DNA of 54,938 nucleotides from Bacteroidales bacterium UBA1077 (GCA_002314195.1 DCCQ01000146.1:1-54938), one strand, 5' to 3'; shown: positions 33,814-42,886, counted from the first letter of the stretch. Translations and numbers: made by a program. Notes: generated from the sequence alone by a model not told the origin.

Positions 33814-33844
33814 ACAATTTACGAAGTTTACTTTGAACTTCAAA
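33814..33844 (-). promoter_or_regulatory. Promoter of the GT4 gene
   Basis: On the minus strand TTTG (33841-33844) is followed after 19 bases by TAAATTGT (33814-33821), two mismatches from TAnnTTTG. The ATG lies 18 bases downstream of the box. Confidence 0.5.
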
Positions 33845-34150
33845 ACGTAATTTTTCACGCGTCTTCCCGCCGGTCGGCCCGGCAGACTCCGGCGAAGAGT
33901 AAAAGCAAGTTCGAAATTTTGAGTGGATACCGCGGCAGAACGCCGCATAGTGTAGTAGCGAGCCGGTGTCTTAATGGCAGGCGTTTCGGCGGGATTAAAG
34001 CGTAAAAAGAATCATGTCGGACAGTCACTGCCGGACAAAACCCTGATGCAAAGATAGTTTTGGGCAAGATATGGTTGCCTGGCCCAAAAGAAAAATGATG
34101 AAAAAGTTTCTGTTTTTTATGGAAAAGTGGTGAAATCTCGAAATAGGTTG
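33845..34150. other. Non-coding gap between the GT4 and DUF47 genes
   Basis: I see no gene here. There is a small 5-bp hairpin (GCGGC/GCCGC at 33932-33946). The left half is G+C-rich and the right half A+T-rich, leading into the DUF47 promoter. Confidence 0.5.
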
Positions 34151-34158
34151 TAAATTTG
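34151..34158 (+). promoter_or_regulatory. -7 box for the DUF47 gene
   Basis: TAAATTTG matches TAnnTTTG, 41 bases before ATG 34200; no clear -33 box. Confidence 0.5.
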
Positions 34159-34199
34159 GGGCGTGACAAAAAAAGTTTATCGGGTATAAAAAAATATTT

Positions 34200-34859
34200 A
34201 TGGGGCTTTTGAAAAGATTCTGGATGTTGTTCCGTGGCACGCGGCACGATTTTGTTCCGATTCTTGCGCAGCAGACGGATTTCTTGTGCAAGACTTCGTC
34301 GCTTCTTGTCGGAATGTTCGGAACCGATGATGTTGAACTTCGCTCCGGAATGGAGAAGGAAATCAAATCCTGTGAGGCTCAGGGTGACGCTCTTCTGACC
34401 GAATTTCACGAGATGTTGTCCGCCCGTCCGTTCATTCAGGTAAACAAACTGGATCTTCAGGCTGTGGCGATGGCGATGGACGACTGTCTTGATGTCATCA
34501 AGGACACCTCCAAGGCGGTGCTGATCTACCGTCCCGAGAAGTTGGATGACCAACTGAAGGATCTGGCACAGATGGCGAAGTCCCAGTCAGAGGTTCTCCA
34601 TGACATGATCCCTCTTTTGGTTGATCTCAAGAAGAATCTCCCGGCCATCTCGATGGCCTGTGAGCGTGTGACTGAACTTGAGCATGCCGCCGATGACGCC
34701 TACGAGGAGTATATGGGGTACATATTCGGCAATGAGGAGAACACCCGCGAACTGATCAAATACAAGAACCTTGCGGAGATGCTGGAGAACGCCACGGACG
34801 CCCATAAGCGCATTTCCGACAATATTCGTAAATTGCTGCTCAATCATTTGACGGACTGA
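34200..34859 (+). CDS. DUF47 / PhoU-like phosphate-transport regulator
   Basis: This 219-residue all-helical protein belongs to the DUF47 family, related to PhoU and usually encoded beside a PiT-type phosphate permease. Marks are the start MGLLKRFW, the early DFVPILAQQTDFLCK helix, a DDCLDVIKDTSKAV helix (about 97-110) and the C-terminal ENATDAHKRISDNIRKLLL. No phosphate permease gene follows; the next gene, 32 bases on, is an SGNH esterase. The gene may therefore act with a transporter encoded elsewhere. Family call is firm, function is by analogy. Confidence 0.9.
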   Translation: MGLLKRFWMLFRGTRHDFVPILAQQTDFLCKTSSLLVGMFGTDDVELRSGMEKEIKSCEAQGDALLTEFHEMLSARPFIQVNKLDLQAVAMAMDDCLDVIKDTSKAVLIYRPEKLDDQLKDLAQMAKSQSEVLHDMIPLLVDLKKNLPAISMACERVTELEHAADDAYEEYMGYIFGNEENTRELIKYKNLAEMLENATDAHKRISDNIRKLLLNHLTD

Positions 34860-34891
34860 TATTCAGGAAATTAATTTAATAATCACATACA

Positions 34892-36457
34892 ATGAAAAGA
34901 TTCTTTTGGATAGCTCTTGTGCTGTTGTTCGCCGTTTTGCTGTCACCTTTGGACGCTGATGCCTCGGAGAGGGCGTTAAGGATGGCCTCTGCCTTTACTG
35001 ACCACATGGTTCTTCAGCGTGACACTTCTGTCAGGGTGTGGGGATGCGCCGGGCCAGGGGCGAAGGTGCGCGTCAGCGGCTCATGGAATATGAAATCTGT
35101 CGTGACTGCCACGGCCGATGCGGATGGCCGTTGGGATTGCTTCCTGAAAACGCCTGAGGCAGGCGGTCCGTACACATTGTCAGTGACAAGCGGTAAGGAC
35201 AAGGTTGAGCTTGATGACGTGATGTGCGGAGAGGTATGGCTTTGCACAGGGCAGTCCAACATGGAAATGCTAGTCAGAGGTTTTGGAGGACAGCCGGTGG
35301 AGGGAAGTGTTGAAAACATTCTTGATGCGCCTGAATACTCAGAACATATAAGGGTGTTCAACATCAAGGCTCCCAAGGAGTATGAACCGAAAGAGGATGT
35401 CGAGGCCGTATGGAGCAGGACGGACAGCAAAACGACTGCCGGCATCTCGGCTGTGGCGTACATGTTCGCCAAACGTCTGACCAAGACGTTGGGAATTCCG
35501 ATAGGCATCATCTGCAGTCCATGGGGAGGTTGCTGCATCGAACCATGGATGGACCGCGAGCATCTGGACAACTGCGTGAAAGGTTACATAACCGGAAAAC
35601 ATTATGATGAGATTTTGGCGCGTCGCGAGCAGGAAGGCAAGGCTCCGCGTCAGCTGGCCACGATGTACAATTCAAGAATGTATCCTGTAAAAGGCTACAC
35701 ATTAAGAGGGTTCCTATGGTATCAGGGTTGCTCGAACCTTGGGGACAACACTTCTTACGATAGACTTCAGGCCGGCATGGTCAAGTGCTGGAGAGACATG
35801 TGGGGCGACACCGGCAACAGTATGCCGTTCTATTTCGTGACCATCGCTCCTTTTGCCTATGGCAAAAACTGTGACAGTCCTGCCAGGGCCTTGTTTGTGG
35901 AGAACCAACTCAGCTCTTTGGACATCATTCCTAATTCCGGCGCAGCCGTGACTGAGTCCATAGGTGACAAAGGATGCATTCATCCGGCCAAAAAACAGGA
36001 GGTCGCCGACCAACTCGCTCTTTTGGCTCTTGAGAGGACTTACGGAGTGGCGACGGGCCTTGGAAGCGGATTCCCGTATCCGGACAGAGTGGTGTTCCCG
36101 TCCAATTCTTCTGTCGCGCCTTCCAAGGTACGCCAGTCAGGATTCGGCATGGAGCTGTCTCGCGGCAAAGAAGCTGACGGAAAAGTGAGGATTCATTTCA
36201 CGAACGCGAAGGCTGGAATGGGGCATCTGTCAGACTTCGGGGCTGAAGTCCTTGGGTTTGAAGTCGCCGGACCAGACAAGGTCTTCCGTCCGGTCAAGGC
36301 TGTGGTAGCCAATAGATCAGAGGTTGTGCTAGACTGCTCTCAAGTCATTGATCCTGTTGCTGTTCGCTATGCGTTCCACAATTACTCGGAGTCTGATTTG
36401 AGGAGCACCTTCGGTGTTCCGGTGCCGTCTTTCAGAACTGACAATTGGTCAGAATAG
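34892..36457 (+). CDS. Secreted SGNH esterase, sialate O-acetylesterase-like
   Basis: This 521-residue protein has a cleavable signal peptide (about 1-25, no lipobox) and the layout of the Bacteroidota 9-O-acetylesterase group: a beta-sandwich start with DHMVLQRD (about 37-44), the nucleophile motif GQSNME (about 121-126), LWYQGCSN (about 273-280) and the catalytic histidine in CIHPAKK (about 360-366). It would remove acetyl groups from sialic acid or acetylated glycans in the periplasm or outside. It follows the DUF47 gene by 32 bases and precedes the secA promoter. Substrate preference (sialic acid or xylan-type acetyl) cannot be told from sequence. Confidence 0.88.
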   Translation: MKRFFWIALVLLFAVLLSPLDADASERALRMASAFTDHMVLQRDTSVRVWGCAGPGAKVRVSGSWNMKSVVTATADADGRWDCFLKTPEAGGPYTLSVTSGKDKVELDDVMCGEVWLCTGQSNMEMLVRGFGGQPVEGSVENILDAPEYSEHIRVFNIKAPKEYEPKEDVEAVWSRTDSKTTAGISAVAYMFAKRLTKTLGIPIGIICSPWGGCCIEPWMDREHLDNCVKGYITGKHYDEILARREQEGKAPRQLATMYNSRMYPVKGYTLRGFLWYQGCSNLGDNTSYDRLQAGMVKCWRDMWGDTGNSMPFYFVTIAPFAYGKNCDSPARALFVENQLSSLDIIPNSGAAVTESIGDKGCIHPAKKQEVADQLALLALERTYGVATGLGSGFPYPDRVVFPSNSSVAPSKVRQSGFGMELSRGKEADGKVRIHFTNAKAGMGHLSDFGAEVLGFEVAGPDKVFRPVKAVVANRSEVVLDCSQVIDPVAVRYAFHNYSESDLRSTFGVPVPSFRTDNWSE

Positions 36458-36475
36458 GATTCTGGGGCTTAATAA

Positions 36476-36506
36476 TTGTAAATGTCTTTGATTATCATTA
36501 TATTTG
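36476..36506 (+). promoter_or_regulatory. Promoter of secA
   Basis: TTG (36476-36478) is followed after 20 bases by TATATTTG (36499-36506), an exact TAnnTTTG. The ATG of secA is 27 bases downstream of the box. Confidence 0.7.
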
Positions 36507-36533
36507 TAGGATAATCAGAGACATTTTGATTTT

Positions 36534-39500
36534 ATGGCTATAGCTAGTATTCTAAAAAAAGTGTTCGGCTCGAAGGCCGACAGGGATCTCAAGCAGATCA
36601 GACCTATTCTCAACAAGGTTCTGGAGGCTTACGGTCCGATAGACAAGCTCTCCAATGACGAACTGAGAGCCAAGACGGAAGAGTTGAAGGCAAGGCTGCG
36701 TGACTGCGAGGCTCCGTTCGAGAAGAGGATCGCCGAGATCAAGGCCAAGCTTGATGAGGATATTCCTGTGCACGAGAAGGAGAACCTTGCGACGGAGTCC
36801 GACAAGCTTGTGAAGGACGAGGACGCCGAGATCGAGAAGGTTCTGGAGGAGATCCTCCCGGAGGCTTTCGCGATCATGAAGTCAACTGCCCGCCGGTTCA
36901 AGGAGAACGCCACCATCGAGGTGACAGCCAATGACTTCGACCGCGCGCTCAGCATAAATCACGATTTCGTCCACATCGAGGGCAACAAGGCCATATACCA
37001 GAACCATTGGTTGGCCGGCGGCAACGAGGTGACTTGGGACATGGTTCATTACGATGTCCAGTTGATCGGTGGCATCGTGCTGCACCAGGGCAAGATCGCC
37101 GAGATGGCCACCGGTGAGGGAAAGACCCTTGTGGCGACCCTTCCTGTGTTCCTGAACGCGTTGGCCGGCAAGGGTGTGCACGTCGTGACGGTCAATGACT
37201 ACCTGTCAAAGCGTGACTCCGAGTGGATGGGGCCGCTCTACATGTTCCACGGCCTTTCTGTGGACTGCATCGACAAGCATGAGCCTAACAGCGACGCGCG
37301 CAAGAGGGCCTACAACTGTGACATAACTTTCGGTACCAACAACGAGTTCGGTTTCGACTATCTTCGTGACAATATGGCAGTGAATATGGCAGACCTCGTC
37401 CAGAGGAAGCATCACTATGCCATTGTCGATGAGGTTGACTCCGTGCTTATCGATGACGCGCGTACCCCGTTGATCATCTCTGGTCCTGTGGCCAAGGCTC
37501 AGGATGACGAGCAGTACATGGAGTTCAGACCTTATGTCGAGAGCCTCTACCAGAAGCAGCGTGCCCTTGTTACCCAGGTCCTGAACGATGCCAAGAAGGC
37601 CATCGCCGCGGGCAAGGAGGACGAGGGAGGAATGCTCCTTCTCCGTGCCTACAAAGGTCTTCCTAAGTACCAGCCACTCATTAAGTTCCTCAGCGAGCAG
37701 GGCATGAAGCAGCTGATGCAGAAGGCTGAGAACTATTACATGCAGGACAACGAGCGCGAGATGCACATTGTCACCGACGAACTGTATTTCGTGATCAGCG
37801 AGCAGCAGCACTCGGTTGACATGACCGACAAGGGACACGACCTGCTGGCCAACGCGGTCTCCAATCCGGATTTCTTCGTGCTTCCTGATGTGGGAAGCCA
37901 GATCGCTGAGATCCAGAAGAACACAGAACTTTCCGCAGAGGAGAAACAGGAAAAGAAGGATGCCCTCATGGAGGATTACTCCCTGAAGAGTGAGCGTGTC
38001 CACACCGTGATCCAGCTTCTCAAGGCCTATGCGATGTTCCAGAAGGATGTTGACTATATCGTGATCGACAACAAGGTCAAGATCGTGGACGAGCAGACCG
38101 GCCGTATCATGGAGGGCCGCCGCTGGAGCGACGGTCTGCATCAGGCTGTGGAAGCCAAGGAGAATGTCAAGGTCGAGGCCGCCACGCAGACTTTCGCTAC
38201 CGTCACCCTTCAGAACTATTTCAGAATGTACCACAAGCTGGCCGGTATGACCGGTACGGCCGAGACAGAGGCCGGCGAGTTCTGGTCCATCTACAAACTG
38301 GATGTGGTTGTCATCCCGACCAACCGTCCTGTGATCAGGGACGATCAGGATGACCTTATTTATAAGACAAAGAAAGCCAAGTACACCGCTGTCATCAACA
38401 AGGTTGAGGAGCTCATCGCCAAAGGCCGTCCGGTTCTGGTCGGCACCACTGATGTCGAGACTTCCGAGCTCTTGAGCCGTATGCTTCGCATGAGGGGCAT
38501 CAAACACAATGTCCTCAATGCAAAGGAACACGCCAGGGAGGCGGAGATTGTCGCCCAGGCCGGTCTGTCCAGCACGGTGACCATCGCCACGAACATGGCG
38601 GGCCGTGGTACCGACATCAAACTTTCTCCGGAGGTTAAGAAGGCCGGAGGTCTGGCGATCATCGGTACTGAAAGGCATGACAGCCGCCGTGTGGATCGTC
38701 AGCTCAGAGGTCGTGCCGGACGTCAGGGAGACCCTGGCTCATCCGCTTTCTATGTTTCCCTTGAGGACAAACTGATGCGTCTGTTCGGATCCGAGAGAAT
38801 CGCCGGAGTGGTTGACAAGCTAGGAATGGCCGATGATGAGGCTTTGGTGAACGGAATGCTTTCCAAGTCAATCGAGAACGCACAGAAAAAAGTAGAGGAG
38901 AACAACTTCGGAATCCGTAAGAGGCTCCTTGAATATGACGATGTGATGAACTACCAGCGTGAGGCTGTCTACGCCAGAAGACGCAATGCCCTTTCCGGAG
39001 AGAGGATCGAGATCGATGTCAGGAACATGATGATTGACTCTGCCTCCATCATCGCCGGCCGCGCAGAAGGAATGCCTTACGCTGACTTCGAGGAATATGT
39101 GATGGCTCAGCTGTCGATAGACCTCGGTTTCGATGAGAAGTTCTATTCAAACGCCAATGGCGACCAGCTCACAGATGCTCTCTGCAAGCAGATGCAGGCT
39201 GTTTACGAGCGTAGGATGAACACCCTTGCCGAGAAGGTCTATCCGTTTATCAAGATGATCTTCGAGAAGCAGGGCAACATGTACAAGAACATCGCCATTC
39301 CTATCTCTGACGGCCGCAAGATGCTGACTCTCAGTGTGGATCTTGAAAAAGCCTATAACACTCAGGGTAAGGAGATCGCCAAGGCTCTAAGCCGCTCCAT
39401 CATCCTCTACCAGATTGACGAGCACTGGAAGCAGCACCTGCGTGACATGGATGATCTTCGCCAGAGCGTACAGAATGCGGCCTACGAGCAGAAGGATCCG

Positions 39501-39809
39501 CTTGTTGTTTACAAGCTGGAGAGCTACAACCTCTTTGCCACCATGCTTGAGGAACTCAACAAGGATGCGCTCTCATTCCTTCTCAGGGCGTTCGTCCCTC
39601 TTCGCGAGGACAGCGAGGCACGTCCGGCCCAGGCTCCGAGAAGCCAGGACATGAGCAATATGAGGACCCAGCGCAACGATTTGACCACCAATGGTGAGCA
39701 GAGGGCGAAGGCTCCTATTCATGTGGACAAGAAGATAGGTCGCAATGATCCATGTCCATGCGGTTCAGGCAAGAAGTACAAGAATTGCCATGGAGCCGGT
39801 CTTGTGTAA
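36534..39809 (+). CDS. secA: Preprotein translocase ATPase SecA
   Basis: This 1091-residue protein is SecA, the motor that pushes unfolded preproteins through SecYEG. Walker A ATGEGKT lies near residue 192, the DEVDSVLIDDARTPL stretch near 300, GTDIKLSPEV near 690-700, the arginine-rich DRQLRGRAGRQGDPG near 720-735, and the C-terminal zinc motif NDPCPCGSGKKYKNCHG closes the protein. It is about 190 residues longer than E. coli SecA; the extra length is mainly in the first nucleotide-binding half (about 315-480), as in other Bacteroidota. The bactofilin gene begins 41 bases downstream. Confidence 0.98.
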   Translation: MAIASILKKVFGSKADRDLKQIRPILNKVLEAYGPIDKLSNDELRAKTEELKARLRDCEAPFEKRIAEIKAKLDEDIPVHEKENLATESDKLVKDEDAEIEKVLEEILPEAFAIMKSTARRFKENATIEVTANDFDRALSINHDFVHIEGNKAIYQNHWLAGGNEVTWDMVHYDVQLIGGIVLHQGKIAEMATGEGKTLVATLPVFLNALAGKGVHVVTVNDYLSKRDSEWMGPLYMFHGLSVDCIDKHEPNSDARKRAYNCDITFGTNNEFGFDYLRDNMAVNMADLVQRKHHYAIVDEVDSVLIDDARTPLIISGPVAKAQDDEQYMEFRPYVESLYQKQRALVTQVLNDAKKAIAAGKEDEGGMLLLRAYKGLPKYQPLIKFLSEQGMKQLMQKAENYYMQDNEREMHIVTDELYFVISEQQHSVDMTDKGHDLLANAVSNPDFFVLPDVGSQIAEIQKNTELSAEEKQEKKDALMEDYSLKSERVHTVIQLLKAYAMFQKDVDYIVIDNKVKIVDEQTGRIMEGRRWSDGLHQAVEAKENVKVEAATQTFATVTLQNYFRMYHKLAGMTGTAETEAGEFWSIYKLDVVVIPTNRPVIRDDQDDLIYKTKKAKYTAVINKVEELIAKGRPVLVGTTDVETSELLSRMLRMRGIKHNVLNAKEHAREAEIVAQAGLSSTVTIATNMAGRGTDIKLSPEVKKAGGLAIIGTERHDSRRVDRQLRGRAGRQGDPGSSAFYVSLEDKLMRLFGSERIAGVVDKLGMADDEALVNGMLSKSIENAQKKVEENNFGIRKRLLEYDDVMNYQREAVYARRRNALSGERIEIDVRNMMIDSASIIAGRAEGMPYADFEEYVMAQLSIDLGFDEKFYSNANGDQLTDALCKQMQAVYERRMNTLAEKVYPFIKMIFEKQGNMYKNIAIPISDGRKMLTLSVDLEKAYNTQGKEIAKALSRSIILYQIDEHWKQHLRDMDDLRQSVQNAAYEQKDPLVVYKLESYNLFATMLEELNKDALSFLLRAFVPLREDSEARPAQAPRSQDMSNMRTQRNDLTTNGEQRAKAPIHVDKKIGRNDPCPCGSGKKYKNCHGAGLV

Positions 39810-39850
39810 AAAATATAAGAGACAATAACTGAAGATAAATTTAGGAATAT

Positions 39851-40351
39851 ATGAGCGCGAATTATGGTCAGGCAGATTCCGCCGGCGTAAATGACATCAG
39901 CAGAATCTCTGCCGGTTCGGTAATCAAAGGAGAGATCACCTCTCCCAACGACATCAGGATTGATGGAACTTTTGAGGGTCGCATTTATTCCCAGGCTAAA
40001 GTGGTAGTGGGAGAGAAGGCTGTCATCAAGGGTGACATCATTTGCAACAATGCCGACTTCTGGGGAAAGATCAACGGCAACTTCTTCGTGAAAGACACCC
40101 TTTCCCTGAAGGACACTTGTGTTGTTGAGGGTGATCTTCACATCAGAAGGCTTCAGGTGGAGTTAGACGCCAAATTCAACGGTAACTGCAAGATGATCTC
40201 GGAGGAGGAGTTTAACCAGCTCACTTCCGGAAGCCGTCCTGGAATGTATGAGGTTCCGGAACCGGTCTCTAAAGAGGAGGATGACTTTACGGTTGGCTCC
40301 GGCAAGTCCCCTTTCTCCATCTCTGCCAACAACGAGATTCCAGAGGCTTAG
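39851..40351 (+). CDS. Bactofilin (polymer-forming cytoskeletal protein)
   Basis: This 166-residue protein has a central bactofilin beta-helix (about 25-120) made of short repeating turns: SVIKGEITSPNDIRIDGTFEG, KVVVGEKAVIKGDI, then KDTLSLKDTCVVEGDLHIRR. The flanking tails are polar and disordered in appearance. Bactofilins form filaments without nucleotide and help localise cell-wall or surface machinery. It is probably transcribed with secA (41-base gap) and followed by a terminator. No peptidase partner (M23 type) is encoded nearby. Confidence 0.92.
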   Translation: MSANYGQADSAGVNDISRISAGSVIKGEITSPNDIRIDGTFEGRIYSQAKVVVGEKAVIKGDIICNNADFWGKINGNFFVKDTLSLKDTCVVEGDLHIRRLQVELDAKFNGNCKMISEEEFNQLTSGSRPGMYEVPEPVSKEEDDFTVGSGKSPFSISANNEIPEA

Positions 40352-40377
40352 GGCAGAATCCCTTTTTGGAAATAATA

Positions 40378-40416
40378 AAAAAGAGAGTGGCTAGATGTCA
40401 CTCTCTTTCTTTTTTA
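40378..40416. terminator. Bidirectional terminator between bactofilin and tRNA-Gly
   Basis: AAGAGAGTG (40381-40389) pairs with CACTCTCTT (40399-40407). A T run follows on plus (to 40415) and also on minus (TTTTATTATTT), so it ends both the secA-bactofilin transcript and the tRNA transcript. Confidence 0.88.
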
Positions 40417-40417
40417 G

Positions 40418-40490
40418 AGCGGAATGCGAGGCTCGAACTCGTGACCTTCGGCTTGGGAAGCCAACGCTCTACCAACTGAGCTAATTCCGC
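40418..40490 (-). tRNA. tRNA-Gly (anticodon CCC)
   Basis: The minus strand folds as a 73-base tRNA: acceptor GCGGAAT/ATTCCGC, D arm with AGCTCAGTTGGTAGAGC, anticodon stem TTGGC/GCCGA with loop TTCCCAA (anticodon CCC), T arm with GTTCGAGCC, discriminator T as usual for glycine. CCA is not encoded. Confidence 0.95.
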
Positions 40491-40497
40491 AAAATTT

Positions 40498-40534
40498 AAG
40501 CGAGACTGATTGATTTTGTTCAATAGCCTCGCTT
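40498..40534 (-). terminator. Hairpin between the two tRNA genes
   Basis: AAGCGAG (40498-40504) pairs with CTCGCTT (40528-40534), with inner ATTGA/TCAAT pairing. On the minus strand it lies just after tRNA-Arg and is followed by AAATTTT, so it may be a terminator or a processing structure. Confidence 0.45.
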
Positions 40535-40537
40535 TGG

Positions 40538-40611
40538 TGATCCCCACAGGATTCAAACCTGTAACCTTTTGATCCGTAGTCAAATGCTCTATTCAGTTGA
40601 GCTAGGGGACC
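40538..40611 (-). tRNA. tRNA-Arg (anticodon ACG)
   Basis: The minus strand folds as a 74-base tRNA: acceptor GGTCCCC with GGGGATC (one G-U), D arm AGCTCAACTGAATAGAGC, anticodon stem TTTGA/TCAAA with loop CTACGGA (anticodon ACG, the usual substrate of the A34-to-inosine deaminase), T arm GGTTTGAATCC, discriminator A. CCA is not encoded. Confidence 0.94.
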
Positions 40612-40615
40612 GTTT

Positions 40616-40634
40616 GTCGGAGGCTTGCTCCGAC
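40616..40634 (-). other. Perfect small hairpin between rplS and tRNA-Arg
   Basis: GTCGGAG and CTCCGAC form a 7-bp stem with a 5-base loop, 16 bases beyond the rplS stop. No T run follows on the minus strand, so it may be an mRNA 3-prime end protector or an RNase processing point rather than a terminator. Confidence 0.45.
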
Positions 40635-40650
40635 GTTATCTCTACAAAGG

Positions 40651-41031
40651 CTATGCTTCCTCTTCCTTTACGAAAGCAAGCTTCTTTTCCTTGATTCTTG
40701 CCTTCTTACCGGAGAGCTGACGCAGATAGAAGATTCTTGCTCTGCGAACCTTGCCGACCTTGTTCAGTTCAATGCTGTCAATGAATGGTGAATGGAACGG
40801 GAATATTCTCTCAACTCCAATACCTCCCGAAATCTTGCGGACAGTGAAGGTCTTTGTCTGTGGAGTGGCACCTCTAAGCTGGATAACCACACCTCTGAAC
40901 TTCTGGAGTCTATCCTTGTCACCTTCCTTAATTCTGTAGGTTACGGTGATTGTGTCACCGGCCTTGAATTTCGGATACGTAGCGACTTTCTCGTTAGCGA
41001 AAGCCAGTTCTACAACTTTAATCAAATCCAT
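40651..41031 (-). CDS. rplS: 50S ribosomal protein L19
   Basis: This 126-residue protein is ribosomal protein L19, at the interface of the two ribosomal subunits. Typical stretches are FKAGDTITVTYRIKEGDK (about 22-39), RLQKFRGVVIQLRG (about 41-54), SGGIGVERIFPFHSP (about 68-82) and KVGKVRRARIFYLR (about 91-104). The C-terminus ends in KEEEA. It has its own consensus promoter and is followed on the same strand by two tRNA genes, which may be co-transcribed. Confidence 0.98.
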   Translation of the reverse strand: MDLIKVVELAFANEKVATYPKFKAGDTITVTYRIKEGDKDRLQKFRGVVIQLRGATPQTKTFTVRKISGGIGVERIFPFHSPFIDSIELNKVGKVRRARIFYLRQLSGKKARIKEKKLAFVKEEEA

Positions 41032-41106
41032 TTCTCAATAATTTTTCTGCAACATTACGCACATTTGATAACGACCCGTAAGCGGTTGCTTTTGTTTTTC
41101 GGATTG

Positions 41107-41136
41107 CAAAGGTAAGAATATTTTTTATAATCCAAA
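41107..41136 (-). promoter_or_regulatory. Promoter of rplS
   Basis: On the minus strand TTTG (41133-41136) is followed after 18 bases by TACCTTTG (41107-41114), an exact TAnnTTTG. The leader to ATG 41031 would be about 69 bases. Confidence 0.75.
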
Positions 41137-41148
41137 AACTTTTTGAGA

Positions 41149-41808
41149 TTATTTGAAGAATTTCAGCGCGGATCTACACATGTCGGTGATTCTATCCCAC
41201 TCACCTGAGGCTATCGTCTCTTTCGGGAACAGTTTTGAGCCCATTCCTACGCATGTGACTCCTGACTTGGCCCATGTCGAGAGATTCTCCTCGGTAGGCT
41301 CCACACTCCCTGTCGCCATGATCATCGACCAAGGTAGGGGAGCGAGGACATCTTTCACGAACTTCGGTCCGCCGACACTTCCTGCCGGGAAGACCTTCAC
41401 GATGTCGCATCCGAGTTCCTGGGCGTTGCTTATCTCGGTGACGCTGCCGCATCCAGGAGTGTATGGAATTCCGTGCCTGTTGCACAGTCTCGCGACTTCA
41501 GGGTTCAGGCAAGGGGACACGATGAAGTTGGCTCCCAATTGGATGTAAAGCGCCGCTGTAGGAGCGTCTATGATGGTGCCGGCACCGAGAATCAGTCCAG
41601 GACACTCGACCAGAACGAATTTCGACAACTCCTTAAAGACTTCTGCCGCGAAGTCTCCGCGGTTGGTGAACTCAAAGGCCCTGATGCCACCTTTGTAGCA
41701 AGCTTTTACGACATTCTTCGCGATTTCGATGTCGCTGTTGAAGAAGACAGGAACGATTCCTGTCTCTTTCATGGCGGTCAACGTCTCGATTTTTCTGTAC
41801 TTTGCCAT
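41149..41808 (-). CDS. eda: 2-dehydro-3-deoxy-phosphogluconate aldolase
   Basis: This 219-residue TIM-barrel class-I aldolase splits KDPG into pyruvate and glyceraldehyde-3-phosphate, the last step of hexuronate breakdown. Catalytic residues are visible: Glu46 in FEFTNRG and the Schiff-base Lys138 in DIVKVFPAG, with the usual GAGTI (about 75-79) and SPCLNPEV strands (about 98-105). It begins 11 bases after the kdgK stop, so the two are coupled. It may also act on 4-hydroxy-2-oxoglutarate, as many family members do. Confidence 0.95.
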   Translation of the reverse strand: MAKYRKIETLTAMKETGIVPVFFNSDIEIAKNVVKACYKGGIRAFEFTNRGDFAAEVFKELSKFVLVECPGLILGAGTIIDAPTAALYIQLGANFIVSPCLNPEVARLCNRHGIPYTPGCGSVTEISNAQELGCDIVKVFPAGSVGGPKFVKDVLAPLPWSMIMATGSVEPTEENLSTWAKSGVTCVGMGSKLFPKETIASGEWDRITDMCRSALKFFK

Positions 41809-41819
41809 ATTCGTAAATA

Positions 41820-42857
41820 TTATCTTGACACGCGGCCGGAACCGTTTCCTTTCATTAGATTCTCCACTTCCTTTACACTCACCTGATTGAAGTCTCCGAA
41901 TATGGTGTGCTTCAGCGCGGACGCGGCGGCGGCGAAGTCAATCGCCTTCTGGTCATCCTTGTAGGTCAGAAGACCATAGATGAGGCCGCCCATGAATGAG
42001 TCTCCTCCGCCGACACGGTCCACGATGTGCGTTATGTCATAGCGGCGGGACTGGAAGAGTTCCTCTCCATTGAATATAACCCCGCCCCATGTGTTGTGGT
42101 TGGCGTTGATCGAGCCACGCAAGGTGATGGCAACCTTCCTGCAGCGTGGGAATCTTGTCATCAGTTGCCTGCACACGCTCTCGAAACGGCTCTGGTCGAT
42201 GGCTCCGTCGGTCTGTTCGGCGTTGAATCCTTCCGGCTTGATTCCGAACTCCTTCTCTGCGTCCTCCTCGTTGCCGAGGATAAGGTCGCAGCCTTCAACG
42301 AGAGCAGGCATCACTTCGGCTGCTGTCTTGCCATATTTCCAAAGATTCTTCCTGTAATTGAGGTCGCAGGACACTAATATTCCAAGTCTGTTCGCCGCCT
42401 TGATGGCTTCAAGGCACACATCCGCCGCACTTTGGCTGATCGCCGGGGTGATCCCGGTCCAATGGAACCAATCCGCTCCCTCGAAGACCTTCTCCCAGTC
42501 GATCATTCCCGGCTGTATGGTTGAGATTGAGGAATATGCCCGGTCATAGACCACCTTGCTTGGACGTGCCACAGCACCGGTCTCAAGGAAATATATTCCT
42601 AAACGATCGCCGCCAAACACGCAGTGCTTGGTGCCGACCCCATAGGAGTGAAGGTCGCGGATGCAGCTTTTCGCTATGTCGTTGTCCGGGAACCTGGTCA
42701 CAAATTCAGTGTCAATTCCGAAATTGGCCAGAGACACGGCTACATTGGCCTCTCCACCACCGAAAGTCGCCTCAAACTGTCTTGCCTGTGAGAACCTCAA
42801 GTAGCCTGGGGTGGAGAGTCTGAGCATGATCTCTCCGAATGTGATTACTTTTGCCAT
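41820..42857 (-). CDS. kdgK: 2-dehydro-3-deoxygluconokinase (PfkB family)
   Basis: This 345-residue PfkB-family kinase phosphorylates 2-dehydro-3-deoxygluconate to KDPG, the substrate of the aldolase encoded 11 bases downstream. It has the FGEIMLRLS start (about 6-14), FGGGEANVAVSLANFG (about 33-48) and the ATP and catalytic-base motif DRVGGGDSFMGG (about 283-294). Length and neighbour support the KDG specificity over other PfkB sugars. It starts 29 bases after dnaJ, so it may be read from the heat-shock operon as well as from any promoter of its own. Confidence 0.93.
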   Translation of the reverse strand: MAKVITFGEIMLRLSTPGYLRFSQARQFEATFGGGEANVAVSLANFGIDTEFVTRFPDNDIAKSCIRDLHSYGVGTKHCVFGGDRLGIYFLETGAVARPSKVVYDRAYSSISTIQPGMIDWEKVFEGADWFHWTGITPAISQSAADVCLEAIKAANRLGILVSCDLNYRKNLWKYGKTAAEVMPALVEGCDLILGNEEDAEKEFGIKPEGFNAEQTDGAIDQSRFESVCRQLMTRFPRCRKVAITLRGSINANHNTWGGVIFNGEELFQSRRYDITHIVDRVGGGDSFMGGLIYGLLTYKDDQKAIDFAAAASALKHTIFGDFNQVSVKEVENLMKGNGSGRVSR

Positions 42858-42886
42858 AGCCGCGTTTGTTGATAATAATCCTCCAT

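Noticed and set aside
33796..33948. N-terminal extension of the GT4 protein
   Set aside because: The frame is open, but the added residues are basic and unlike any GT4 start, and a promoter-like pair lies within this stretch.
37206..38678. A 490-codon open frame antisense to secA
   Set aside because: It lies wholly inside secA on the other strand, has no family resemblance, and such antisense frames are expected from the codon use of a long conserved gene.
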